A DNA stretch of 64,000 nucleotides, from contig NZ_RCDI01000004.1 in the NCBI RefSeq assembly GCF_003675875.1, positions 62,001-126,000 of the forward strand, in the 5' to 3' direction. Origin of the DNA: Halostella limicola (GTDB taxonomy: Archaea > Halobacteriota > Halobacteria > Halobacteriales > Natronoarchaeaceae). A program made the position numbers and the translations under genes. The notes below the pieces were generated by a model. It was not told where the DNA came from. It saw only the letters and a list, made by a program, of their open reading frames with translations, and searched no databases. The first letter of the stretch is position 1. Each line of letters begins with the position of its first letter. Positions 16,734 through 25,596 of the stretch are shown one piece after another.

Positions 16734-17036
16734 TTACTGCGCCGGGTTGGCGACTTCGGCGTCCTCGCCGAGGTACTGCTTCTCCCAGCGCTGTCGGTCC
16801 TCGATCTCCCGCCGTCCGCGGCTCGTGAGCCGGTAGGCGTTCGTCCGCCGGTCCTTCTCGCTCTTGTCGACGAGGCCCTTGTCGACGAGCGTGTCGAGAT
16901 TCGGATACAACCGGCCGTGGTGTACTTCCTTCTCGTAGTAGCTCTCCATCTCCTCTTTGATCGCCAGCCCGTGGGGCTCCTCTTGCCCGGCGATGACGTA
17001 CAGGAGATCGCGTTGGAAACCAGTCAGGTCGAACAT
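16734..17036 (-). CDS. PadR-family transcriptional regulator
   Basis: A 100-residue winged-helix protein: LTGFQRDLLYVIAGQEEPHGLAI, then HHGRLYPNLDTLVDKGLVDK and RTNAYRLTSRGRREIEDR. The HGRLYPNL recognition helix segment is diagnostic of the short PadR-like regulators abundant in haloarchaea. Only the DNA-binding domain and a short C-terminal helix are present. Convergent with the EamA gene (4-base gap) and divergent from the small membrane protein gene at 17152. Confidence 0.9.
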   Translation of the reverse strand: MFDLTGFQRDLLYVIAGQEEPHGLAIKEEMESYYEKEVHHGRLYPNLDTLVDKGLVDKSEKDRRTNAYRLTSRGRREIEDRQRWEKQYLGEDAEVANPAQ

Positions 17037-17151
17037 CTTGAATTATCCTCGTTCCGAGATAGCAACACCTCGTTACTTAATAGTCGGGGGAGACGTGCGC
17101 GGTCCGCGGGCACGAGCTTATATCCGTTCCCGGGTCGTTGCGCCGACCACG

Positions 17152-17520
17152 ATGACCGGAGACCCCGCACCGTACGACCACGTCTGGGCGACGGACGCGG
17201 CGATCCCCGACGGGACGTATCGCGTCGTCGGCGTCGAGGACGGCGTGACGCTCCTCCGCGTCGGCGACGCGTCGGGGAAGCGTGTTCACGACGGTCGGGT
17301 CTTCACCCTGTCGCGCGCGGAGTACGCGGCGCTGCCCGAGGCGGACAACCCCGACGAGGAGAGCGCCCTGCGCCGGTGGGGGCTCGTCGCGCTCGCGGCG
17401 GCGGTGTTTCTCGTCAGCCTCTCGCCGGACGCCGCGGACGCGCTCGGGGTGTCGCAGTCGGCGCTCAGGAACGTGGTCGTCGTCCTCGTCGCCATCGATC
17501 TAGCCGACAGGTTTCGGTGA
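17152..17520 (+). CDS. Hypothetical protein with C-terminal membrane segments (122 aa)
   Basis: ATG at 17152. The first 80 residues form a small beta-rich soluble region (YRVVGVEDGVTLLRVGDASGKRVHDGRVFTLSRAEY cut here into GVTLLRVGDA and GRVFTLSRAEY), followed by a hydrophobic stretch (WGLVALAAAVFLVSLSP) and a second one (LRNVVVVLVAIDLA). Probably membrane-anchored with a cytoplasmic domain. No known family recognised. The geranylgeranyl reductase gene follows after 47 bases on the same strand. Confidence 0.65.
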   Translation: MTGDPAPYDHVWATDAAIPDGTYRVVGVEDGVTLLRVGDASGKRVHDGRVFTLSRAEYAALPEADNPDEESALRRWGLVALAAAVFLVSLSPDAADALGVSQSALRNVVVVLVAIDLADRFR

Positions 17521-17567
17521 CGGAGGATCTCACCCATTTATGTCTCCGAGGCCCTTCCCTGTGAACG

Positions 17568-19094
17568 ATGGATAGCGTCACCGAAGGGTCGGACGCGACG
17601 GCGTCTACGGACTACGACATAGTCGTCGTCGGTGGTGGTGTCGCGGGAAGCTTCGCGGCGGCGACCGCCGCCGACCGGGGAGCCGACGTGGTTCAACTGG
17701 AACGGAAGTCGGAGGAAGAGGCGGGCCACATCGCCTGCGGCGACGCGATAAAGAGCCCCACCGACTCGGAGCTGTACCCCGGCCCGATCGACATGGACGC
17801 TATCGCGGCGAACGAGGACGTCCTGGTAGACGAGAACATCGACCAGATCGAGTGGTGGGACGAGGACCTCGACGTGCGGAAAGTCCTGCCGTACGACAGC
17901 GGCAGCAACGTGATAGACCGGTACGAGTTCGGGCAGGCGCTCCTCAGCCAGACCGCGGAACAGGGCGTCGACCAGCACTTCGACACCGTCGTCAACGGCG
18001 TCCTTCAGGACGACCAGGTCCGGGGGGTCGAAGCGGTGCGCGACGGCGAGACCGTCGAGTACCGCGCCGACCTCGTGATCGACGCCGGCGGCTCCCTCTC
18101 GAGCGTGATGGCGTCCGTCGACTTCGACGACCTGGACGCGCGTCCCGAGACCAGCTTCGAGGAGCCGCACTACCAGCAGTTCGGCTCCGCCTACCGGGAG
18201 ATACTCGTCACGCCGGAGGACGTGCCGTACGACAACGCGCTGGTCGGGAAGCCCTTAGAGGAGATGGGGTACGTCTGGTACTTCCCGCGGACCCCCCGGG
18301 AGATAAACGTCGGGCTCGGCTTCCAGATGAACAAGGAGCCGGTCGAACTCGTCGACCGCCTCCGCGAGGACGTCCGGGACAGGCCGGAGTACGAGGGCGC
18401 GGAACTCGACGAGGTCAACGGCGAGCCCGACAAGCTCGGCGCCGCGCTCGGGCTCCGGCGACCGCTGGACTCGATGGTGGCGCCCGGGTACGTCACCGTC
18501 GGCTGTAACGCGGGCACGACCCACCCCATCTCGGGCAAGGGCATCAGGGGCGCCGCCGTGACCGGGTACTCGGCGGGCAAGCACGGCGCCGAGGCGGTTC
18601 TCGGGGACGAGGACGGCTTCATCTCGGAGGCGGACCTCTGGGACCACAACTACTTCGTCTACGTTGAGCACGGCCTCGGCACCCGGATCGCCTCGAAGGA
18701 CCCGTACAACATCGCCGCGTCGCAGGCGGGCATGGAGAACGTCAGGGCGGCCGTCGCCCTGCTCCCCGAAGCGGAGATAACGGACGTCGTCTCCTCCGAG
18801 GGCGATTCGTTCGGCCTCGGCAACGTCGCGACCCTCGCGGCCGGCGTCGCTCGGAACGCGTGGAGCCTGTTCGCCGGCGGCGGGTTCGATCAACTCGACA
18901 CCTCGAAGCGGGAGGTGGTGGAGACGCTCGCCGACTTCGTCGCGACGCGGCGCTACGCCGACCAACTCGAACGGCAGTACGAGAACTACCCAGCGGACCG
19001 CGACGAGTTCTTCCGCTGGCGCGACGAGCGGGACGCGCTGGACGCCGAACTGAACGAGCGGCTGGGGGTCTCGGGATCCGAGGCGAAGTACTGA
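17568..19094 (+). CDS. Geranylgeranyl reductase family FAD protein (digeranylgeranylglycerophospholipid reductase-like)
   Basis: A 508-residue flavoprotein. The FAD motif is VVVGGGVAGSFAAATAADRG near residues 22-41; the family motif CGDAI occurs as HIACGDAIKSP; YVWYFPRTPREINVGLGF and CNAGTTHPISGKGIRGAAVTGY correspond to the substrate-side and FAD-contact blocks of archaeal GGR. It would reduce isoprenoid double bonds of archaeal lipids or isoprenoid quinones at the membrane. It is longer than the approximately 400-residue canonical enzyme because of an extended C-terminus with charged helices. Haloarchaea carry several paralogues, so lipid target is not assignable. Confidence 0.87.
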   Translation: MDSVTEGSDATASTDYDIVVVGGGVAGSFAAATAADRGADVVQLERKSEEEAGHIACGDAIKSPTDSELYPGPIDMDAIAANEDVLVDENIDQIEWWDEDLDVRKVLPYDSGSNVIDRYEFGQALLSQTAEQGVDQHFDTVVNGVLQDDQVRGVEAVRDGETVEYRADLVIDAGGSLSSVMASVDFDDLDARPETSFEEPHYQQFGSAYREILVTPEDVPYDNALVGKPLEEMGYVWYFPRTPREINVGLGFQMNKEPVELVDRLREDVRDRPEYEGAELDEVNGEPDKLGAALGLRRPLDSMVAPGYVTVGCNAGTTHPISGKGIRGAAVTGYSAGKHGAEAVLGDEDGFISEADLWDHNYFVYVEHGLGTRIASKDPYNIAASQAGMENVRAAVALLPEAEITDVVSSEGDSFGLGNVATLAAGVARNAWSLFAGGGFDQLDTSKREVVETLADFVATRRYADQLERQYENYPADRDEFFRWRDERDALDAELNERLGVSGSEAKY

Positions 19095-19410
19095 CCGCCC
19101 GCACGGGGCCGTTCCCGGGGCCGCTCCGGCGAACGTCGCTTTCGACTCATCCGACGTTTGGCTCCCCGACCGCGAAAGACCGGTGCGGAGAGCGCCGCGA
19201 GGGGATCGATCCATCCACCGCGTCTCAGGGGCGGCTAGAGCCTGTGGCTCGCCAGCGACGCAGCGGCTAAGGACGGCGACTCACCAGCGGCGCGGCGGCC
19301 GGCGTTCGCGCCGCCGTCGCGGCCGCGTACGGCGATTTCGGCGGCGGTTCAGCCCCGGTCGCGTGGCAAAGAGAATATATTTACACGAAGCCGAGTAACT
19401 TTTTCCTTGG
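19095..19410. other. Intergenic region before the sugar porter
   Basis: About 316 bases. The first 260 are GC-rich with no protein-like frame. The AT-rich end (GAGAATATATTTACACG at 19371-19387) is a strong TATA candidate about 30 bases before the ATG at 19411. No repeat or RNA feature seen. Confidence 0.4.
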
Positions 19411-20790
19411 ATGTCTACAGCCACGATACGGGACGTCATACGCGGTGACGGTGACCGATTCGTGTACATCGTCTCGGCGCTGGCGGCACTGAACGGACTA
19501 CTGTTCGGGTTCGACACCGGCATCATCTCCGGCGCGTTTCTGTTCATCGAGGACACCTTCGTCATGTCCCCCCTCGTCGAGGGGATCATCGTCAGCGGAG
19601 CGATGGCCGGCGCGGCGGTCGGCGCGGCCGTCGGCGGGCAACTGGCGGACAGGATCGGCCGCCGGCGGCTCATCCTCCTCGCGGCCGGCGTCTTCTTCCT
19701 CGGCTCGTTCACGATGGCCGTGGCCCCGACCGTCCCCGTGCTGGTCGCGGGGCGGTTGATCGACGGGGTGGCGATCGGGTTCGCCTCGATAGTCGGTCCC
19801 CTGTACATCTCGGAGATCGCGCCGCCCCGGATCCGCGGCGCGCTCACCTCGCTGAACCAGCTCATGGTGACCACGGGGATCCTGCTCTCGTACTTCGTCA
19901 ACTTCGCGTTCGCCGACGCGGGCGCGTGGCGCTGGATGCTCGGGGCGGGGATGGTCCCCGCGGTCGTGCTCGCCGTCGGGATGCTGAAGATGCCCGAGAG
20001 CCCGCGCTGGCTCTTCGAGCGCGGCCGGGAGGACGAGGCCCGCGCGGTGCTCCGGCGCACTCGCCAGGACGGCGTCGAAGCAGAACTCGACGAGATCGCC
20101 GAGACGGTGGAGAAACAGGCCGATAGCGGCCTGCGGGACCTGATCGCGCCCTGGCTCCGCCCCGCGCTCGTGGTGGGCCTCGGACTCGCGGTCTTCCAGC
20201 AGATCACCGGCATCAACGCGGTCATCTACTACGCCCCCACGATCCTCGAGTCGACCGGCTTCGGCGGCGTCACGTCGATCCTCGCGACGGTCGGGATCGG
20301 GACGATAAACGTAGTGATGACCGTCGTCGCCATCGCGCTAGTCGACCGCGTCGGTCGCCGGAAACTGCTGCTCGTCGGCGTCTCCGGGATGGTCGTCACG
20401 CTCGCCGTCCTCGGGATCGTGTTCTACCTGCCCGGGTTCGGCAGCGTGCTCGGGATCGTCGCGACGGTCAGCCTGATGTCGTTCGTGGCGTTTTTCGCCA
20501 TCGGGCTGGGTCCGGTCTTCTGGCTGCTCATCTCCGAGATCTACCCGCTCGCCGTCCGCGGCTCCGCGATGGGCGCCGTCACGGTCGCGAACTGGGGCGC
20601 GAACCTCCTCGTCTCCCTCACCTTCCCCGTCCTGACGGCCCGGCTCGGGACACCGTCGACGTTCTGGCTGTTCGGGCTGTGTAGCCTCGTCGGGCTCGCG
20701 TTCGTCTACCGGCTCGTCCCCGAAACGAAAGGGCGGTCGCTCGAAGCCATCGAGAACGACCTGCGGGAGAACGTGTCGCTGACCGACTGA
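19411..20790 (+). CDS. Sugar porter family MFS transporter
   Basis: A 459-residue, 12-segment permease. The signatures are complete: GFDTGIISGAFLFI in segment 1, DRIGRRRLILLAAG, PESPRWLFERGR after segment 6, QQITGINAVIYYAPTI in segment 7, DRVGRRKLLLVG, and PETKGRSLEAIE at the C-terminus. It would carry a hexose or pentose by proton or sodium symport. Leaderless start with a TATA element about 30 bases upstream. No sugar-metabolism gene adjoins it. Confidence 0.93.
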   Translation: MSTATIRDVIRGDGDRFVYIVSALAALNGLLFGFDTGIISGAFLFIEDTFVMSPLVEGIIVSGAMAGAAVGAAVGGQLADRIGRRRLILLAAGVFFLGSFTMAVAPTVPVLVAGRLIDGVAIGFASIVGPLYISEIAPPRIRGALTSLNQLMVTTGILLSYFVNFAFADAGAWRWMLGAGMVPAVVLAVGMLKMPESPRWLFERGREDEARAVLRRTRQDGVEAELDEIAETVEKQADSGLRDLIAPWLRPALVVGLGLAVFQQITGINAVIYYAPTILESTGFGGVTSILATVGIGTINVVMTVVAIALVDRVGRRKLLLVGVSGMVVTLAVLGIVFYLPGFGSVLGIVATVSLMSFVAFFAIGLGPVFWLLISEIYPLAVRGSAMGAVTVANWGANLLVSLTFPVLTARLGTPSTFWLFGLCSLVGLAFVYRLVPETKGRSLEAIENDLRENVSLTD

Positions 20791-20847
20791 CGACCGGCGG
20801 CGTCGCCCTTTCCTCGTGTCTTACCGTCGCTGATCCCCTGCGCCGAC

Positions 20848-21321
20848 CTACGCCGCCTCCACTGTCTCCACCAGTTCGTCGTACGGGGGCTCGTTCGTCG
20901 GGTCGTCGGCGACCCAGGAGTACGCGACCGTCCCCTCGTCGTCGAGGACGTACACGGCGCGGTTCGCGATCCCGAACAGGCCGAGGTCTGGGATGTCTGT
21001 CTCGAGGTCGTACTCCCGGATCGCCTCGCCGCTCATGTCGCTGACGAGATCGAACTCGATACCGTGCTCCTCGCGGAACGCCCCCTGCGAGAACGGCGAA
21101 TCGGCGCTCACGCCGAACACGGTCGCGCCGGCGCCCTCGAAGTCGTCGATGCGCTCCTGCATGGCGACCATCTCGTTCGTACACGGCGGCGTGAACGCCC
21201 CCGGGAAGAACGCGAGGACGACCGGTCCGTCGCCGATGTGGTCGCCGAGGTCGAAATCCTCGTGGTCGCTCGTCCCCTTCGTCGCCGAGAACACTGGTGC
21301 GGAATCTCCGGTGGACAGCAT
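20848..21321 (-). CDS. Peroxiredoxin (AhpC/TSA, AhpE/Bcp-like)
   Basis: 157 residues with the peroxidatic cysteine in FFPGAFTPPCTNEM (Cys47) and the supporting Thr44; the conserved Arg is in SYVWVADDP surroundings and the ending is short. FGVSADSPFSQGAFREEHG is the standard peroxiredoxin loop. A clear resolving cysteine is not seen, so it is probably of the 1-Cys type with an external thiol donor, possibly the thioredoxin pair at 63391. Convergent with the sugar porter gene. Confidence 0.9.
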   Translation of the reverse strand: MLSTGDSAPVFSATKGTSDHEDFDLGDHIGDGPVVLAFFPGAFTPPCTNEMVAMQERIDDFEGAGATVFGVSADSPFSQGAFREEHGIEFDLVSDMSGEAIREYDLETDIPDLGLFGIANRAVYVLDDEGTVAYSWVADDPTNEPPYDELVETVEAA

Positions 21322-21502
21322 CGTCCTTCGTTAGGGGCCGATACTAGTTAAAACCAAACGCGAACGCCGGAGCGACAACGCGTCACCCGCTCGCCGATAG
21401 CCGGTGAGCGAGTGACGGTCGGGATCCCTACCTCCCGCCGTACCGTGCGGATGAAGGCGTTCGCCAAAGGGCCTATTCGGGACTCCCGCCAAGGTCGGAC
21501 CG

Positions 21503-22534
21503 ATGACGCTCGATCTCCGCGACCGGCCGCGAGCGGACCGCAGCGAACAGGTGTTCGATCTGCTTGACGACGTCGACGGCGGCGACTCGGTGGACATCGT
21601 CGGTCCTCGGCGGACGGAGCTGTATCTGCAGTGGTACCAGATCAAACGCGGCCGCCAGTTAGACTGGCGGACGACCAGGGCGGACGACGCGCTGGAGGTC
21701 AGCGTCACGAAAGCGGAACCGTTCGGCGACGGGGAGCGAAGCGAGTTCGACGTCCGCGAGATGCCGCCCCAGCGCCGCCACGAGGTCCTCCTAGACACGT
21801 TCGACGCCCTCGACCCGGAGGAGGGGTTCGTCCTGGTGAACGACCACGACCCCAAACCGCTGTATCACGAGCTGCGGTCGACCCGCGGCGACGTGATCGA
21901 CTGGGAGTACCTGAGCGAGGGCTCCAACGAGTGGCGGGTAGAGATCGTCAAGACCGGGGCGTCGGACCCGGCTGACGACGGAGTCGTCACGAAGTTCGAC
22001 GTCCGCGAGATCCCGAAGCCTGAGCGCCACCCGACGATCCACCACCGGTACGGGATGATCCCGGACGGAGGGACGATGGAGATCGTCGCGCCGCACGAAC
22101 CGCGCCCCCTGTACGGCGAGTTCCGGGAACGGTACGGCGAGTCGTTCTCGTGGGACGTGATCGAGGACGAGCCCGGCCGCTGTCGCGTGCAGATCACCAA
22201 AGCGGAGGACGCCGAGACGGGGAGCGGAGACGACTCGGCGGCGGCACAGTCGCTGGAGGTGACGGCGGAGATAGACGTCCGCGATCTCCCGCCCGCTCGA
22301 CGCCACGAGAAGATATTCGAGGAGTACGAGGGGCTCCGGTCGGGCGAGGCGTTCGTCCTCGTGAACGACCACGACCCGAAGCCGCTCTACCACCAGTTCG
22401 AGGCCGAGGCCGGGGACGAGTTCAGGTGGGAGTACCGGCTGAAAGACCCCGGCAAGTTCAGGGTGCTCATCGGCAAGGCCGACGCGTCAGGCACCGAGAC
22501 GACTACGAACGAGACCCCCAACGCACCGTTCTGA
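21503..22534 (+). CDS. Four-repeat DUF2249 protein
   Basis: 343 residues built from four DUF2249 modules (about 1-73, 81-152, 160-232, 250-325). Modules 2 to 4 each open with DVRE or DVRDLPP plus RRHE or ERHP and contain the core NDHDPKPLYH or the variant APHEPRPLYG; module 1 is degenerate (GPRRTELYLQW) and lacks the HDP core. DUF2249 is found in denitrification and metal-handling neighbourhoods and has a TusA-like fold, but its activity is not established. A 5-base gap to the RIC gene and the same strand mark an operon. Co-occurrence with a RIC protein suggests a role in nitrosative stress or iron-cluster repair (inference). Confidence 0.88.
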   Translation: MTLDLRDRPRADRSEQVFDLLDDVDGGDSVDIVGPRRTELYLQWYQIKRGRQLDWRTTRADDALEVSVTKAEPFGDGERSEFDVREMPPQRRHEVLLDTFDALDPEEGFVLVNDHDPKPLYHELRSTRGDVIDWEYLSEGSNEWRVEIVKTGASDPADDGVVTKFDVREIPKPERHPTIHHRYGMIPDGGTMEIVAPHEPRPLYGEFRERYGESFSWDVIEDEPGRCRVQITKAEDAETGSGDDSAAAQSLEVTAEIDVRDLPPARRHEKIFEEYEGLRSGEAFVLVNDHDPKPLYHQFEAEAGDEFRWEYRLKDPGKFRVLIGKADASGTETTTNETPNAPF

Positions 22535-22539
22535 TCGCC

Positions 22540-23247
22540 ATGACCGAAACGTCTCTCGACCCGGACCGACGGCTCGGCGAACTGGTCACCGAAGCGCCCG
22601 AGCTCGCGCGAGCGCTCGAGTCCCTCGGGATCGACTACTGCTGCGGCGGGGACCGGACGCTCGCCGAGGCGTGCGCCGAGGCGGACCTCGACCTCTCGAC
22701 CGTCCGCGAGCGACTGGCGGACGCGCGCCGGACGGACGCCGACGAGCGGATCGAGCGCGAGTCGCTGTCGGCCCTCGTCGACGACATCGTCTCCACGCAC
22801 CACGAGTACCTCCGGGATGAGCTCCCGCAGCTCGAAGAGCTCGTCCGGAAGGTCCGGAGCGTTCACGGCGAGAACCACCCGGAGCTCCGCGAGGTCGAGT
22901 CGGAGTTTATCGCCCTCTCGGAGGAGATGCGGACCCACACCGAAGAGGAGGAAACGGACGCGTTCCCGGTCGTCGAGAAGCTCGACCGCGGCGAGCCGCT
23001 CGACGGCGCCGAGGCCGAGACGCTCCGCGAGACGTTCGAGGACCTCGAAGCGGACCACGACGAGACCGCGGCCCGCCTCGAACGGATCGCTGACCTGACC
23101 GACGACTACGCGGTGCCGGACGACGCCTGTCCGAGCTACCGGAGCATGCTCGACCGGCTCGAAGCGCTCGAACGGGACACGCACATGCACGTTCACAAGG
23201 AGAACAACGTCCTCTTCGAGGAGGCCGAGAAGCGGCTGTCCGGCTGA
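22540..23247 (+). CDS. RIC/ScdA-type di-iron protein (iron-sulfur cluster repair)
   Basis: 235 residues. The N-terminal ScdA_N domain has LGIDYCCGGDRTLAEAC (Cys34-Cys35), and the rest is a hemerythrin-like four-helix bundle with iron-ligand histidines and acids: STHHEYLRDELP, VHGENHPEL, MRTHTEEEE, EADHDETAARL and HMHVHKENNVLFEEAE. Known RIC proteins repair iron-sulfur or di-iron centres damaged by NO or peroxide in the cytoplasm. Operon with the DUF2249 gene. The ATG at 22540 gives a full-length ScdA_N domain. Confidence 0.92.
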   Translation: MTETSLDPDRRLGELVTEAPELARALESLGIDYCCGGDRTLAEACAEADLDLSTVRERLADARRTDADERIERESLSALVDDIVSTHHEYLRDELPQLEELVRKVRSVHGENHPELREVESEFIALSEEMRTHTEEEETDAFPVVEKLDRGEPLDGAEAETLRETFEDLEADHDETAARLERIADLTDDYAVPDDACPSYRSMLDRLEALERDTHMHVHKENNVLFEEAEKRLSG

Positions 23248-23425
23248 CCCGCCCGCCGGGGCGCTCCGACGATATCGCCGCTCGATTCGCGACCCCCCAT
23301 CACGCCAACCGCCGGACGAGCAGGTAAGAGTATCCGACGGTCCCCAGCAGCGCGAGCGCCGCGCCGAGCGTTCTGATCCGCTGAAGCGAGGGAAGGGTAC
23401 CGACCGCCTTGAGGACGCCGCCGCT

Positions 23426-24475
23426 TCAGAGCGCGAGGATCGTGGTCAGGGCGACCCGTTCTGTCGCTCCCGGGAACCCCCCGGCCGTCACCGGGAAGAA
23501 CTGGTAGGCGTAGCCGAGTATCGTCAGCAGCAGGAACCCGTCGAGGACGAGCGGGACGTGGACGGCGACCGCGAGGCCGGTCTCGATCCCGAGCGCGCCG
23601 ACGGCGGCGACCCCGACGGCCGCGACGCCGCCGAGCGCCCCGAGACCGATCCCGTAGAGCCCGACCCGCCGCCGGTCGGTTCGGTACGCGACGACGGCGA
23701 CAAGGGCGGCGTAGCCCGCCATCGCGACGAGTTCCAGCCCCGCTCCGACGAGGAACCACGGCGGCCGCCAGAACGCCGCCGACAGCACGGCCGGTGCGAC
23801 TGCCCCGCAGCAGAGCACGGTCCGCGAGAGGGCCGACGGCGGCGTCACGTGGAAGAAGCCGGTCAGCAGTCTGGTCCCGAGAGCGAAGATCAGCAGCGCG
23901 GCGAACCCGGTCCCGTAGTAGTGCACGACCATCGGGAGCGTCGCGCCGATCGGGTCCGGAAACGGGGGCGTCGCGGAGAGCAAGGCGACGGTTCCGACGA
24001 CGAGGTAGCCGACCGCGACCGGGATCGCTACCGTGCCGAGCCGCGTCGAGCGCTGCGGCCGTTCGCCGGCGCGGAGGACGACTTCTGGGTCGGCCGCTAT
24101 CGCGGGGAGAACCGTCCGGAGGAGCGTCCAGACGAAGATCCCGACGCCCGCGCTCCACAGGGTCGCGCCGACGGCGGTGACGGGGCCGCCGAGTTCGAAG
24201 ACCGAGTCGCCGGCGAGCAGCCCCACTCCGGCGTACGCGAGGGCGAAGTGGACGCCCGGGAGCCGCCGCGCGGAGAGCGTTCGTCCGACGTACGACGGGA
24301 GCAGGAGGTACGCCATGCCGAACACCATCGGCAGCGCGGCGCCGAGAAGACCGACGACGGCGACCGTTCGGAGCGACGGATCGCCGAGGAACGCGGCCTG
24401 CAGCGCGACCATCGAGAGGGCGCTCGCGACCGCGAAGCACCGCGTCCACCGGCTCAGGCCGCCGCTGACGGCCAT
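23426..24475 (-). CDS. NnrS-like polytopic membrane protein, truncated by in-frame TGA
   Basis: 349 residues with about ten hydrophobic segments. Histidines and prolines in segments (PGVHFALAY, VVHYYGTGFAALL, GFFHVTPP, VHVPLVLDGF, AYQFFPVTAGGFPG) recall the heme-copper membrane proteins of the NnrS type found near nitric oxide and nitrite reductase genes; identification is tentative. The frame ends with ILAL and TGA at 23426-23428, but the same frame then continues for 41 codons (SGGVLKAVG... TLGAALALLGTVGYSYLLV... RRLA) to a TGA at 23300-23302. That tail is a plausible last membrane helix with a basic end. A Trp codon TGG changed to TGA would explain it. A CGAA-N5-TTCG element lies just upstream of the ATG. 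Confidence 0.7.
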   Translation of the reverse strand: MAVSGGLSRWTRCFAVASALSMVALQAAFLGDPSLRTVAVVGLLGAALPMVFGMAYLLLPSYVGRTLSARRLPGVHFALAYAGVGLLAGDSVFELGGPVTAVGATLWSAGVGIFVWTLLRTVLPAIAADPEVVLRAGERPQRSTRLGTVAIPVAVGYLVVGTVALLSATPPFPDPIGATLPMVVHYYGTGFAALLIFALGTRLLTGFFHVTPPSALSRTVLCCGAVAPAVLSAAFWRPPWFLVGAGLELVAMAGYAALVAVVAYRTDRRRVGLYGIGLGALGGVAAVGVAAVGALGIETGLAVAVHVPLVLDGFLLLTILGYAYQFFPVTAGGFPGATERVALTTILAL

Positions 24476-24729
24476 GTTTCGGAGAACGAACGGTCTTCGG
24501 TCATCGAGGGGTCGCCGCGCGGTACGCGCTGGCGTCCGTTCGACGGGCGATTACGGCGTTTCGGGCGTTCGGACTCGGCTCTAGCGACTGCCACGGCGCT
24601 CACCGGTCGAGGTAGGGAACGCTCTCACAGAAACCTGTGCCCGCATATATTCGCCGGCCCCGATCGGCCGGCCTCGAACGATCGTCTTCGAACGAACCTC
24701 TATTGACGTGGGGCGCTCATCCCCGATCG

Positions 24730-25503
24730 ATGGGCCGCCTCGAAGGACTCAGGGTGTTTCCGGTGAAAGGACTGGACGGTATCGACGTGGAAGCGACCGA
24801 GATCCTCGACGGTGGGACGCTGAGCCGCGACCGGGAGTTCGCGCTCTTCGACGCGGAGGGCGACGTCGTCAACGGGAAGCGGACCGACCGCGTGCACGAC
24901 CTCGCGACCGACTTCGACCCGGCGTCGGGGGCGTTGCGGGTCGAAGCGCCCGACGGCGAGGTCCGTCGGTTCGACCTCGCCGAGGACCGCGAGCGGGCCG
25001 AACGGTGGTTCAGCGACTTCTTCGACGCGGACCTGACGCTCCGGCGAGACGCCTCGCTGGGGTACGTCGACCGGCGCGAGATGGGGCCGTCGGTCGTCAG
25101 CACGGCCACGCTCGAAACGGTCGCGTCGTGGTTCGACGGGATGAGCGTCGAGAGCGCGCGCCGCCGGCTCCGCGCGAACGTCGAGGTCTCGGGCGTCCCG
25201 GCGTTCTGGGAGGACCGGTTCGTCGGCGACGGGGCGCCGGCTTTCGAGGTCGGCGGCGTCCCCTTCGAGGGGGTCACGCCCTGCGGCCGCTGCGTCGTCC
25301 CGAGTCGAGACCCGGACACCGGCGAGCCGACCCCCGAGTTCCGGGAGCGGTTCGTGCGAAAACGGCGAGAATCGTTCCCGGAGTGGGCCGACGAGGGCGC
25401 GTTCGACCACCACTACTCGCTGATGATCATCGCTCGGGTCCCGGAGCCCGACCGCGGTCGAACGCTCCGCGTCGGCGACAAGGTGGACGTGGTCGAACGG
25501 TAG
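24730..25503 (+). CDS. MOSC domain-containing protein (molybdenum cofactor-linked reductase type)
   Basis: 257 residues. The MOSC N-terminal beta-barrel opens FPVKGLDGIDV and GGTLSRDREFALFD; the C-terminal MOSC domain has RRLRANVEVSG and the sulfur-accepting region PCGRCVVPSRDPDTGEP with two cysteines. Such proteins bind the sulfurated or sulfo-Moco and act as YiiM/mARC-like reductases of N-hydroxylated compounds. A nearby nitrate reductase and DUF2249 genes make a Moco context reasonable. The ATG at 24730 is preferred over an upstream in-frame one, since the barrel begins at once. Divergent from the truncated membrane gene. Confidence 0.88.
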   Translation: MGRLEGLRVFPVKGLDGIDVEATEILDGGTLSRDREFALFDAEGDVVNGKRTDRVHDLATDFDPASGALRVEAPDGEVRRFDLAEDRERAERWFSDFFDADLTLRRDASLGYVDRREMGPSVVSTATLETVASWFDGMSVESARRRLRANVEVSGVPAFWEDRFVGDGAPAFEVGGVPFEGVTPCGRCVVPSRDPDTGEPTPEFRERFVRKRRESFPEWADEGAFDHHYSLMIIARVPEPDRGRTLRVGDKVDVVER

Positions 25504-25596
25504 GTCCCGCGGCTGAGCCGCCAGACGAGCGACGATCTCGGTCGTCAAACCCGGAGCGGCGCGCTCGGAGTGAGCGATGGCTTCCTCAGTCGTCCG

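Noticed and set aside
23426..23428. TGA as selenocysteine and TAG at 59554 as pyrrolysine
   Set aside because: Haloarchaea are not known to use either, no SECIS-like or PYLIS-like structure was seen, and two different stops suggest mutation or error.
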